From: Paludibacter sp. 47-17
GTDB taxonomy: Bacteria > Bacteroidota > Bacteroidia > Bacteroidales > Paludibacteraceae
Direction: 5' to 3'
DNA length: 64,000 nt
Assembly: GCA_001898935.1 (NCBI GenBank)
Contig: MKVT01000014.1
Coordinates: forward strand, 124,001-188,000
Below are positions 37,201 to 47,500 of the stretch, in pieces (the first letter of the stretch is position 1; each line of letters begins with the position of its first letter). Under the pieces are notes generated by a model. That model was given only the letters and a program-made list of their open reading frames with translations, did not search any database and had not been told where the DNA came from. The position numbers and the translations under genes are program-made.

Positions 37201-37348
37201 CGAAGGAACTCTTTATACTATATACTCGCTCAACGGAATGTTGATTCGTACCGTTGCCGTTGGCAGCACTGCTACCGAAATTCCGGTTCCATCGGGCATC
37301 TACTTTGTTCGCAGCAATGCCGAAATCCATAAGATCGTTGTATTTTAA
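34235..37348 (+). CDS. BspA-type leucine-rich repeat surface protein with T9SS tail
   Basis: A 1037-residue secreted protein; the ATG at 34235 (MKKTHLLLF) gives a signal peptide ending at TAQ. Two arrays of BspA/TpLRR-type repeats (LRR_5), at about 80-245 and 325-520, show the repeating pattern I-x2-Y-A-F-x2-C-x2-L-x3-x-L-P-x-S/K-L. Each array is preceded by a short L-x2-L-D-M/L segment. Residues about 560-870 are a beta-rich region with YFLSFPFDL and GKGYIINANA, as seen in other Bacteroidales surface proteins. The last 65 residues (IYSLNGMLIRTVAVGS..SGIYFVRS) are a type A Por sorting tail. BspA repeats mediate adhesion in Tannerella and Treponema. It is first of three genes separated by 10 and 7 nt. 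Confidence 0.85.
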   Translation: MKKTHLLLFVLSFSGIVTAQLSKTVDITAGGLSAALTSSEKATVTELIITGSMNSNDFYQIRNYMPLLNKLDMSAVSVANRVINSSAFESKTSLVEVVLPSNLKSIDEYAFYNCNNLKSINLPDSLELIKYSAFYQCYELSTNLVIPPKVRSIDNYAFYKCSKLSSLVLPDSLRTLGSYAFQECGLLSGQLVIPAYVTSMGYNTFYGTNYTTAKLLTLTPPSIYTGGSFSMGPIAIFYVLPEAKTAFRNDTKWNPYIIIGGDMPVKVTVDLTTAGTLGEMVLQQVEYLKDVNELTVSGLMNATDMTLLKNNFPDLISLDLKHTNVTDIPNGQFQFRYYLRTVVLPDSLLTMGTSVFYQCYDLQEIEIPKKVKILNNYAFYECNQLRKIVLPPTLTHIGNQAFDANHALTDLILPDSLVELANYAFRDCRQLDSLIIPPKITTINYASFDGCTQLKYVTFPDKLTTIRNYAFQSCPIDTLIFPTTLQTIEGYAFQFNPGLKHILCQQPTPPVLSTDPFNHVVKTVCTLEVPFWSMNMYKQSPVWTNFATVIPFNKELKEIPVSGPLALVNNVRPTGFPNITILSNGSLTVGGNTPFSTDRFIMEGRYNSGVFGNLINDCPAMSANSVMVKLDVNGNKWYFLSFPFDLKVSDIGTSNNALLAIRSYDGAARALNGTGGSWKTMTPDSTLKAGKGYIINANATTTLLLPATSASRNQLFGNEEKSVPLSTYATEVTANKNWNFIGNVYPSYFDSRYLDFTAPITVWNLNNNTYTAISLTDDKYAIKPFEGFFVQKPEDISNMTFLKGGRQLTSVLSAGGPAGAPHRIPANSNRKLVDLLISNSQLSDQTRIVFNPEAFMEYEMERDASKFFSNDPSVPQLYSLDDSNNYYAINERPSSQGWVKLGYRAGTDGNYRIKKAENSSSDILQLMLEDRLTSASVDLTQSDYSFYSPNGTFDHRFILRITSLATSTQQPTATELIRGAEGKIYIFAPEGTLYTIYSLNGMLIRTVAVGSTATEIPVPSGIYFVRSNAEIHKIVVF

Positions 37349-37358
37349 TCCCCCGGTT

Positions 37359-40300
37359 ATGAATAAAATTCAATCTTACCTGCTGCATATTCTGTTGATT
37401 TTGTGCCTTCAGCCTTCATTGACGGCCCAGAACGCAACCGAATACAATCCGGGGAATCCGCCAGAACCCGAGAATTTGTTCAGCCTGGAACTCCGGATGA
37501 ACAACAACTCGGCGGGCTATACCTCCGGTAGCGGCAATTATCCTGCAGGTAAATCGGTCAGGATAATTGCATCCGTATATTCAGGATATCAATTTATTGC
37601 CTGGTGCGAAGGCGATTCGGTGATTTCCACCTCACGCAACTTCGATTACATAATGCCTTCGAGGAAAGTAAACCTTACGGCGCATTTCAGGTATACCCCT
37701 TCCAATCCGGGGGAACCGGCCAATAAATATACTCTGAAATTAATGGCCGAACCGGAAGGATCGGGATACTTCTCCAACGACAACCTGTTTTATGAACCGG
37801 GCACCCACTACTCCGTATATGCTTATCCGCATTCGGGCTATGTATTTAAAGGCTGGTACAGGGACCATACGCTCGTGTCGCCGTCGACCCCCTATGCGTA
37901 CACCACCGGTTATGCCAACGACACCCTCCTCGCCCGGTTCGAATACCTTCCCGGCAATCCCGGCGAACCGGCTACCGGAACAGGATCGCTCTACAATCTG
38001 AGCTTACTGACCCCGGCATCCGAAAAAGGGAAAACCATTGCTTTCCCGGTGCATTTATTCAACCGGGATACCGAAATCTTCGCCACGACCTTCGATCTCC
38101 AGTTTCCGCAAGGAGCATTGATCGACCTGGCCAATGCCAGCTTGTCGGGCCGTAAAGACGGACATACGCTCAGTACCGAGGTATTGAACGACAGCACTTA
38201 CCGTTTTGCAATAACCGGCCCCGACGCGAGAGCGCTTACCGGCTCCTCGGGAATTCTGGTCACTATCCCGGTCACTATTCCGCAGGAATGGGAAATCGAC
38301 ACAACCTACCCGGTCGTACTCGCGAATGCAACCGTTCGTACCGCCGGCGGCACCGTCAACTGCCCCGTCAAGCCGGGCGGTATACGGGTTCTTTCGGAGG
38401 AAGGCGCATTGTTTGCCAGTTTTTACCCCGACATCTACCTCAACAGGGCGCATTTTGTTAACCTCTCCTCGCCCCTGGCCGAAACCTACCGCTGGGATTT
38501 TGGCGACGGAACCGGTTCGACTGAAAAAAGTCCGTTGCACAGCTATGAAACCGGCGGACCGTACACGGTGCGCTTATGGGTGGCACAAGGGACTCAGACT
38601 GATTCGGCACAATTCAATATTGTTGTTACCGATAAGCTTCATTGGAGAATATCGGGTAATTTCAGTTTGAATACGACCCTAGTGGATGTCCGTAATTTCA
38701 GATCGGCCGATGAACTGTTCACGCTGTTTTCGCAAGCGGGCATTGCCGGCCCCTCGAATATTCGGGTAGCCAACGGCCAGTCGCATGCGCTGGAGATCCC
38801 CCTTTCGATGAAAGACAAACTGACCGTATTGTGTCAAAAACTGAAACAAACGGGACATAGTATTACTTTCAGCGCAACCGATCCGGCGCAACAGCCCGTA
38901 GTGGACTTTAAAAACACCATCGATCAGGAAGTTCTCGATTTGCTGATCGACCTGTGGAATTACCTGCCTGCCGACAATGTAAAATTCGCCCTGCAGGGCG
39001 TTGAAATGAACAGTACGGCCATCCGGAGTTTCCGTTCGCAGCAGTTGTGTTCGGGAAATGCATCGCAGGCACTCGATTTTTCGGGCATCAATCCGGCGCT
39101 TACCTACAGCTGGAAGCGGATTTCCGAACCAGTAAGCAGTGAAGGATACCTCACCGAAGGGCAACAAATTTTACCGTCGATGACGCTTATCAATCCTACC
39201 GAGGCTCCCGACACGCTGATCTATGAAGTGAATACCAGTATTCCGGGAACAACGTTTACCAAATTGCTGACGCTGAAACTGATTGTACTGCCGTTATTAT
39301 CGGGCCCCCCGGTTGTTGAATTGCCGGCAGCCGGCAGCAAACAGGCATCGACTACGGTGAAGTTTGCCTGGTCGACCGTTCACAATGCCATTTACGATTT
39401 ATACATCTGGGAAGAAAACACCGCTCCGCCGGCGGTACCTGCTTTCAGTGGCATCAGCGTCAACAACTTTACCAATTCGAGCTTCTGCAAATACGGTACC
39501 ACCTACCACTGGAAGGTGGTAGCCAGAGGCACGTGCGATAGCCGAAGCAGTACGACCGGCAGTTTCAGCATTCGCACCTTACCCGACCTGCAGGTTGTTT
39601 CCATTCAGCATCCCGCCGATTTGTACCCGGGCGATGAGGTAACCGTGCGTGTAACCATTCAGAACAAAGGCGGAACAACTCCTGTGAACAGCTATTGGAG
39701 AGATGAAATAGCGCTCAGCAGAAATGAAAACCTGGAAGGCATATTGTCGCTCAACTCGGTGTACGGTTATCGTACCGTACTCAGCGACAGCAGTTACTCG
39801 GTGAATATCCGTTTTATATTGCCCCTCGACACCATCCCCTATTCACGGTTTGTAGTCAGAACCGACCTCAACAACCAATTGCTCGAAAGTGACGAAACCA
39901 ACAATGTGTTTGTCAGTCAACCGATCCATATTATTCAACCGCGCATCGAGCCGGGCGATTACAACCGGTTGCGGGCATTTTATCAGCAAACCGGAGGTGC
40001 CGGCTGGAAAAAGAAGTGGAATATAAATTCGGATGTTATTATCGCCGCCAACTGGCCGGGCGTAAGTTTTTACCGGGGTCGTGTATCGGCGATTAACCTC
40101 AACAGCAACAACCTTACCGGCACGTTGCCGGGTAGCGTTTTCGGATTTAGCAAGATGAAACGGCTCGAATTGTACGACAACCAACTCACCGGCAATCTGA
40201 CTTCGATCAACGACAGTGTGAAGAATATGCTTCAGCCGGCCGACAGCCTGAATTACCTGAATATGGGTAAAAACCGGCTGAGTGGCGAGTTATCGGCATT

Positions 40301-41501
40301 TGCTGCCGCGTTTCCGTTGCTCACCTATCTGAATTTGTCGGAAAACCGGTTGAGTCAGGAACAGGCTTTGTCGTCGGCTATCAATCAGCTCAATTTGCAA
40401 TACCAGCAGGTAACGATCGATTCGATGGATATGGCACCCTATCCGGTATTCGACACTTTGCCTATGATTTGCCGGTACAACCACAGCAATCGTAGCTTTA
40501 CATTCCAGCCGGGTTTCTCTATCCTGCACCAAAACAATACGGTAGGATACATCAGTTTCTCGGGCAACCGGTACAACTTGTCGTGGAACAACACCACCGG
40601 CTGGCGCATTCCTTCGGGAGAAGCCCTGGAAATAATGCAACACAACGGGACGGCCTATGGAGCTCGATCGCCTTTCAAACTGTTTTTCCTCCATGGTGAT
40701 GCCAATGTCGACCGGCGGATCGACCTGCTGGATGTACAACACAGTTTGAATTTCGTATTGCGAAACAGTCCGACTTTATTCAACTACGCAGCCGCCAATA
40801 CCTTCGGCGACGATCAGCTCAACGTTCAGGACATTGTTACCACCGTTGAAATGATACTGGCCATCGACAGTATTGAGGATCAGCCGGCAGGCAGCTGGCG
40901 CGCGCCGGAGGCAGCTCCCAATCAACTCTACATTGAAAACAACAACCTGATGCTGCGCACTATTGCACCTGTAGCAGCACTCGATGTCGGCTTAAACGAT
41001 GCCAGCAGTCGTGCATTTACCTTCCTTGCCGATACCCGAAAATTTCAGTACCGTACACGGGATAATGGAAGGGGCGGAATGCGCCTGATTGTGTTTTCGC
41101 CCGACGGCAGCGAGTTTGCACCCGGAACGCTGCGTATTGGAAAATTCGAAGGTACAGTACCCTCTATCCGGAAGCTCATGCTTTCCGACCGGTATGCCAC
41201 CGAACTTCCGGCAAGCATCGGAGTACCGGTTACTTCGACCGACGCAACCACAACCGGTCAGTTCCAGCTACAGCACTTACCCGGAAAATTAATCATCCGG
41301 ATTCCCGAAGGGCTTGTACCGCTCGAAGTTAAGTTGATTACCATGCAGGGAATAGTGGTTCGGCAAGAAGCCGCCGGCACGCGTGCCGATATCACCCTGG
41401 ACCTGGGAAATGAATTGCCTGCAGGAATATACCTGTTGCAGATTCACAACGGTAAAGACACAAGCAAGCCATGGCATTTCAAGGTATTAATTACAAAGTA
41501 G
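37359..41501 (+). CDS. Multidomain surface protein with cohesin-like, PKD, CARDB, LRR and dockerin-like modules and T9SS tail
   Basis: A 1380-residue exported protein starting MNKIQSYLLH, signal peptide to about 24. Visible order: two divergent InlB-type B repeats (about 40-111 and 124-195; YQFIAWCEGD, YVFKGWYRDH), a cohesin-like jelly-roll (211-335; FDLQFPQGA), and a PKD domain (348-426; YRWDFGDGT). An unassigned stretch follows, then an FN3-like domain (650-743) and CARDB (742-860; LPDLQVVSI, DETNNVF). Next come plant-type LRRs (865-1020; NNLTGTLPGSVFG). A dockerin-like pair of calcium loops lies at about 1112-1169 (GDANVDRRIDLLD; NTFGDDQLNVQD). A Por-type tail ends it (AGIYLLQIHNG). No catalytic domain was recognised. 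It is co-transcribed with the LRR gene before and the 2436-residue gene after. Confidence 0.8.
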   Translation: MNKIQSYLLHILLILCLQPSLTAQNATEYNPGNPPEPENLFSLELRMNNNSAGYTSGSGNYPAGKSVRIIASVYSGYQFIAWCEGDSVISTSRNFDYIMPSRKVNLTAHFRYTPSNPGEPANKYTLKLMAEPEGSGYFSNDNLFYEPGTHYSVYAYPHSGYVFKGWYRDHTLVSPSTPYAYTTGYANDTLLARFEYLPGNPGEPATGTGSLYNLSLLTPASEKGKTIAFPVHLFNRDTEIFATTFDLQFPQGALIDLANASLSGRKDGHTLSTEVLNDSTYRFAITGPDARALTGSSGILVTIPVTIPQEWEIDTTYPVVLANATVRTAGGTVNCPVKPGGIRVLSEEGALFASFYPDIYLNRAHFVNLSSPLAETYRWDFGDGTGSTEKSPLHSYETGGPYTVRLWVAQGTQTDSAQFNIVVTDKLHWRISGNFSLNTTLVDVRNFRSADELFTLFSQAGIAGPSNIRVANGQSHALEIPLSMKDKLTVLCQKLKQTGHSITFSATDPAQQPVVDFKNTIDQEVLDLLIDLWNYLPADNVKFALQGVEMNSTAIRSFRSQQLCSGNASQALDFSGINPALTYSWKRISEPVSSEGYLTEGQQILPSMTLINPTEAPDTLIYEVNTSIPGTTFTKLLTLKLIVLPLLSGPPVVELPAAGSKQASTTVKFAWSTVHNAIYDLYIWEENTAPPAVPAFSGISVNNFTNSSFCKYGTTYHWKVVARGTCDSRSSTTGSFSIRTLPDLQVVSIQHPADLYPGDEVTVRVTIQNKGGTTPVNSYWRDEIALSRNENLEGILSLNSVYGYRTVLSDSSYSVNIRFILPLDTIPYSRFVVRTDLNNQLLESDETNNVFVSQPIHIIQPRIEPGDYNRLRAFYQQTGGAGWKKKWNINSDVIIAANWPGVSFYRGRVSAINLNSNNLTGTLPGSVFGFSKMKRLELYDNQLTGNLTSINDSVKNMLQPADSLNYLNMGKNRLSGELSAFAAAFPLLTYLNLSENRLSQEQALSSAINQLNLQYQQVTIDSMDMAPYPVFDTLPMICRYNHSNRSFTFQPGFSILHQNNTVGYISFSGNRYNLSWNNTTGWRIPSGEALEIMQHNGTAYGARSPFKLFFLHGDANVDRRIDLLDVQHSLNFVLRNSPTLFNYAAANTFGDDQLNVQDIVTTVEMILAIDSIEDQPAGSWRAPEAAPNQLYIENNNLMLRTIAPVAALDVGLNDASSRAFTFLADTRKFQYRTRDNGRGGMRLIVFSPDGSEFAPGTLRIGKFEGTVPSIRKLMLSDRYATELPASIGVPVTSTDATTTGQFQLQHLPGKLIIRIPEGLVPLEVKLITMQGIVVRQEAAGTRADITLDLGNELPAGIYLLQIHNGKDTSKPWHFKVLITK

Positions 41502-41508
41502 ACGTAGT

Positions 41509-44500
41509 ATGAAGACAAGATTAATATATATAGCGATCTTGCTTCTGGCCGCTGTTCAGGTGGCCGAAGCACAACAGGAAAACATACTGCTGTTGCCCTC
41601 TCTGCAAAGTGGCGCCGGCCGCGAAGCCGGCATAACGGTGCAAATGAACAACACAGCAGAAATTGTGGCCGTACAATTCGAAATACAGTTCCCCCGCGGT
41701 TTCCGATTATCGGACACTACGGCCATACAGTTATCCGACCGGAAATCGAATCATACCGTATCGGCCAGGTACCTGGGTAACTTCCAGTATCTGTTCGTGA
41801 TTTTTTCAACCACCAACCAACTATTGATGGGCAATTCGGGAAATCTGGTCCGTATCCCGGTTGTAGTTCCCGACACCTGTACGGCAGGTATCCAACATGC
41901 GTTCGCGTTCCGGAATATTATTATCGCCGGTAAAAGCGGCGAGAATATAGCTACCGGCTCGCAGGGCGGCACGTTGGAAGTAATCGTGAGTCCGCGCCCC
42001 GACGTTCGGGTTCAACACATCACCATTGCCGGAACCTCGGCATCGCCGGGCGACAAAGTGGTTGTTTCGTGGCAGGTAGCCAATATAGGCGATTTAGGGA
42101 CCAGCGGCGGCTGGAGCGAACAGGTATCGTTGGTGAGCGCCACCGGCGAGAGTTCCCACCTGGGCACCACCTATTATCCGGAGTGGCTCCGGCCTTCCGA
42201 AGGGGTACTGCGCCAGGCCGAGTTTTCGCTTCCCGATTATCCGGGAGTCGACGGGCCGGTACAAGCGCGCGTCAAACTGATTCCCAACAAAACCCTGGGC
42301 GAATTGCCGGCAGCCGCTTCGAACAATACGGCAGTTTCGACCGGCACAATCCTGATCAATAAACAGCTCACCCTGAAACAAAACAGAACCCATATCCCCG
42401 AAAACGATGCGGGATACGTGCAGTATCAGTTGTTGCGAAGCGGTAGCCGCAGTACCCGTGAAGCTTTTGCAATTACCACCGACAAACCCGAACGGATACA
42501 ATTGCCCGATTCGGTAGTGCTTACAACCGGTAATTCGGGGGCTGTTTTTTACGGCAGGCCTACCGACAACGATCAGATGAATATGGATTCGGTAATTACC
42601 GTGTTTGTTGCCGGCAACAACTACGATCCGGTAAACAGCAAACTCACCATTGTCGACAATGAAGTCCCCGGGCTCAGCCTCAGCTCTACCGCACAAGAAC
42701 TGACCGAAGGCGATTCGATCGTGCTCACTGTTTCCCGGCAGCTGGTCACCGCTCAACCTTTACCGGTAAGTCTGCAGACCAATTATCCGAAACGGTTTGC
42801 TTTCGCTAAAGAAGTAACGATAGCTGCGAATGAAAAAACCGCTCAGGTAACCGTGAAAGCAATCGACGACAAACTTCCCGATCTCGACGTTGCCACCTAC
42901 TTCACAGCTTCCGGCCCATCGTACCAAAGTACCCGTTGCGACCTGATCCTGCACGACAATGACGTTCCTCCACTGGAACTGATAATTGGTCCCGACACGG
43001 TGAGCGAGTCGGCCGGCTTTCAGGCGGCAATGGGGATCGTCAGGCGTACCGGCCCGACCGATCAGACCGTATACGTACGCCTGACCGACAACTCATCGGG
43101 GATGTTGTATTACAACACTCCCACGGTAACCCTGCTCAAAGGGCAGACCGAAGCGCGGTTCACCATTGGAGTGGTCGACAACGCGCTGATGGAAGGCGAC
43201 AAGGGCATCGACATCACAGCTGCCGTATTTATCACCCATTGCAACTGTACCGTTGCACCCGAGAGCGCCGGCACTGTAAAGGGCCGGTTGATGGTGAGCG
43301 ACGACGACGGCCCCGCGCTGAAGATCGTTTCGTCGCAATCGATGCTTCCTGAAGGAAAAACGGCGGCAACCGTACTTACCGTTACCCGCAATACCCCGTC
43401 TGTTGCCGATTTGCCGGTTACACTGTCGAGCAATTTCGACTCACGGTTGGTTTATCCTAAATCCATCGTCATTCCGGCCGGACAATCGTCGGCCACCGCA
43501 AGTGTGGATGTACTGAGCAATAGTGTGCCCGAGGGCGACCAAATGGTCAGCTTTACAGCAGTGGCCGAGGGGTTCAGCAACGGATTCTGCTGGGCGATGA
43601 TATCGGATCAGACCTTGGCCGATGCTCAATTGACCATCGAACAGCTTTCGGCCGATACGATCGAGACAAAGGGTACTTTACGGATCAAAATGCGTGTCAC
43701 CAATTCAGGATCGGCAGTGCTTACCCCGGGTAAAGATGTCGATGTATATATTTCGGCCAGCGACCGGCCGGGAGCATCGCGTACGAAACTCGGAAATACA
43801 CTTACGCAGGCCGGCATCGCCCCGGGATCGTCGGACACGCTTAGCGTGAGCGTCAATCTCCCCGATATGACCGGATTACGCTATCTGCTGGCCGAGATTA
43901 ATGCCAACCAACAACAAAAGGAATTGAGTTTTCTCAACAATCTGTCGCCCGCGGCTCCCCTGGTCATGAATCCTTCGTACCAGGTGAGCATGTCGACCGA
44001 TAAAGATTCGTATAGAACCAACGATACGATTCTGTTTACCGGAAAGGCAAGCAATGGAACCGGCAGTGGAATTTCCAACGCCCTGGTCGAAATTTACCTG
44101 ATCGCACCGGGCGGACAACGCACTACTTTTACGGCTACCACCGATGCCGGGGGTAACTACGTGTACAAGCATGTTCCCACCTTGTCGACCCTGGGCCGGT
44201 TCAGTGCCGGAGCTTGTTATCCGGGCGAAGGACGTACAACCGGAATAAAAACGATCGACATACTGGGGCTCAAACGTGCCAGCAGCGCTTATATTGTATG
44301 GGAAGTGCTTACCAACGAGGAGTACACCGGCGAAATCGACATTATGAACCCCGGGGCCGGCGTACTTACGTCAGTCGAAACCACGGTCGAAACCACGGTG
44401 CCGGGCCTATCGCTTTCGTTCGATCCTATCGCTTCGATTGCTGCCGGCGCTACTGCCAAGCTCAGGTACCGGCTCACCGCAACACAGGCGAGCACTAAAA

Positions 44501-47500
44501 ACGACTACGATCGTATAAAGCTGATAACGCGTTCGGCGGAGGGAGCGTCGCTTGAAATGACCGGATATTATGTATCACAAAATCCGCGGGCGACCCTTAA
44601 AGCCGGGGTAAGTTCCATCAATACTACCATGACCAAGGGAGCGGTTCGTACCTACGATCTGTCGGTAACCAATACGGGCAAAGGCGAAAGCGGACCTATA
44701 ACTATAGCGCTTCCGCAAACCAGCTGGATGAGTTTGGTTTCGGCGTCGACTTTACCTTCGCTGAAAAGCGGGGAATCCACAACCATCGTGTTCCAGTTTG
44801 CTCCGGGAAACGATCTGGCGCTCAATGTTCCGGTCAACGGATCGATCGGGGTGAATTGTCAGAATGGCAGCGGATTCGCGTTGCCTTTCCGAATCGAACC
44901 CGTTTCCGAATCGACGGGAACGCTGGTTATTGATGCCTGCGATGAATATACCTATTATACCGACGAAGCTCCTCATGTGGCCGGAGCACAGGTGCGCATC
45001 AGGCATCCTTACACCAAAGCGCTCATCACCGAAGGAAAAACCGACGAACGGGGCTTATTCACCCTCGAAGGCTTACCCGAAGGCTACTATTTCGTGGAAG
45101 TCACTGCCGACCGGCACGATTCGTATTCCAACAACATCCTGATCGATCCGGGCAAAACCAATACCCTGGTAGTGAACCTTAGTTTCCAGGCCATCACCTA
45201 TACCTGGGAAGTGGTGGAAACAGAGGTGGAAGACGTTTACGAACTCGAAACCATTGTGAAATTCGAAACCAATGTGCCTACCCCGGTTATCGAGATGATT
45301 TCGCCCAAAGAAATCGATACCGAAAAACTGAGTATTGGCGAATCGCTGGTTTTCAATGTCGTGTTAACCAACAAAGGCCTGATTACGGCAAAAGATGTGG
45401 AAGTAGTGGTGCCCAGAGGTTTGAATTCGCTTACCTTCGAGCCGCTCTTCAACATGATCGAACTCAAACCGCACGAATCGGTCATGATCCCGGTAACGGT
45501 TACCAAAATCGGTAGTCCTTCCGGTGCTCCCCAACGAGCCATGGCTGCCGCCGATAATTGTAAGGAATATATTGCGGTCATCTACCTGTGGGACTGCGGA
45601 CTCGACCGTAAATGGCATCAATTTACGAAAGAAATAAGCCTGGGCACCTGGTGTTTTTCCAAATCGAGTCCGACCCCGCCTTCCAACTGGTCGGGCTACT
45701 CGCTCACCTTTGGTGGCTGGGGTGGCGGCTGGGGTGGCAACTACGGCGCCAGCTCGTCGCAAACCACACCCACTGTCAGCGTGGCCGATTGCGAACCCTG
45801 CCAGAACAGTTTTTTGTATAAGATGGCCAAGTGTTTCGTCACCCGTATTCCGATCGTCGAAAAGGTGCTGACTGTAATTGAAACGGCTGTTTGTGTTTAC
45901 GACGTTGCTGCCAATGGAGATTTAACCTGTATTGCCGAGAAAATAATCACTCAAAACGAATGGGTGGATAAAATCATCGGCTATAAAGATCTTTACGAGG
46001 ATTGTATCAAACCCATTCTGGAACCTTGCGAACCGGGCAACTTTGTCCGCCATTCGCCCGATGGCGTTGCACGTACCACGCAAAACATGCCGGCATTTAT
46101 TGCCCATTTCCAGGAAGTAATGCAACAGGTATACAGGATGTCGAATTCGTACGAAGCACAGCTTTTAGAAATCTTCGGCGATAGCGTGTGGATGCAACAA
46201 ACAGGAGGTGCATTGAACATTTTCTGGTCGCAATTGACTCAATACAGCGGCATGATTCCCGACGATGCTCCTTTGAAACAATTCCGTCCGGGGGGCGTTA
46301 CCGAAGCACAATACCTGCAATTCATTCATCGTTGGAATAATTCGTTAAATCCTTCGTACAGCGGAACCGACCGGATCAACTTCAACACGATCAATCAGCT
46401 GACGGCTGTTCAGGAAGATGCCAAGGCCTATGCCGGCGCCTTGGGGTACAGTTCGGTACGCGAAATGTTTGATAAGGAATATGCTATTTACGAACAGGAA
46501 GCCAGCGATAACTCAGGGAGCGTATGTGCAACCATTACGCTGAAGTTTTCGCAAACCATGACCATGACCCGTCAGGCATTCCGGGGCACGCTCACTGTTT
46601 TCAACGGGCACGAAACCGTTGCCATGAAAGAAGTGGAACTCGACCTGATCATCAAAGATGCCGGCGGAACGATAGCAACCAGCCACGAGTTCCAGGTGAA
46701 TACCGAGAAACTGGTGCAGGTAAACGCTATCGACGGTACGGGCATTATTAATCCGAAAGATACGGCCATTGCCACCATCCTGTTTATTCCCACGAAGTAT
46801 GCCGCTCCTACTGCTCCTCAGGAATATTCCTTCGGCGGAACCCTCGGGTATCTCGATCCGTTTACCGGTACAAAAGTAACCCGCGATTTGTATCCGGTGA
46901 CACTTACGGTGAAACCTTCGCCCGACCTGGTGCTGAACTACTTCATGCAACGCGATGTAATGGGCGACGATCCGCTTACTACCGATGTGGTGGAACCTTC
47001 GGAAGATGCCGAATTCACCCTGCTCATTGTGAATGAAGGCGCCGGCGATGCCACCAATGTCAGGATCAGCTCTAAACAGCCTGAAATTATCGATAATGAA
47101 AAGGGACTGCTCATCGACTTCGAAATCGTATCGTCGAGCCTCAACGGCGCAGAAAAGAATATTGGAATCACGAATATCGATTTCGGCAATATTCCATCGG
47201 GAGCGTCGTCGTACGGACAATGGTGGTTCCGGAGCTCCTTGCTGGGGCATTTCGTGGAATACGATACGAAAATCACGCATGTAACCAGCTACGATAATCC
47301 TGATCTTTCGTTGGTGAAAAGTTTAAACATCCACGAACTCATCAGCAGTATCGAAGTAACCCGCGACAACCGGAAACTCCGGGGATTTATGGCCAACGAT
47401 GTAGTCGACACCTACGATTACCCCGACAGGATGTATCTTTCCGATGGCAGCTCGGCAGAAATCAGCACCCAGAACACGGTTGAAGTGACGGATGCAGGAA

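Noticed and set aside
37254-37358. Upstream extension of the 1380-residue surface protein
   Set aside because: It overlaps the Por tail of the LRR gene; MNKIQS at 37359 begins a clear signal peptide.
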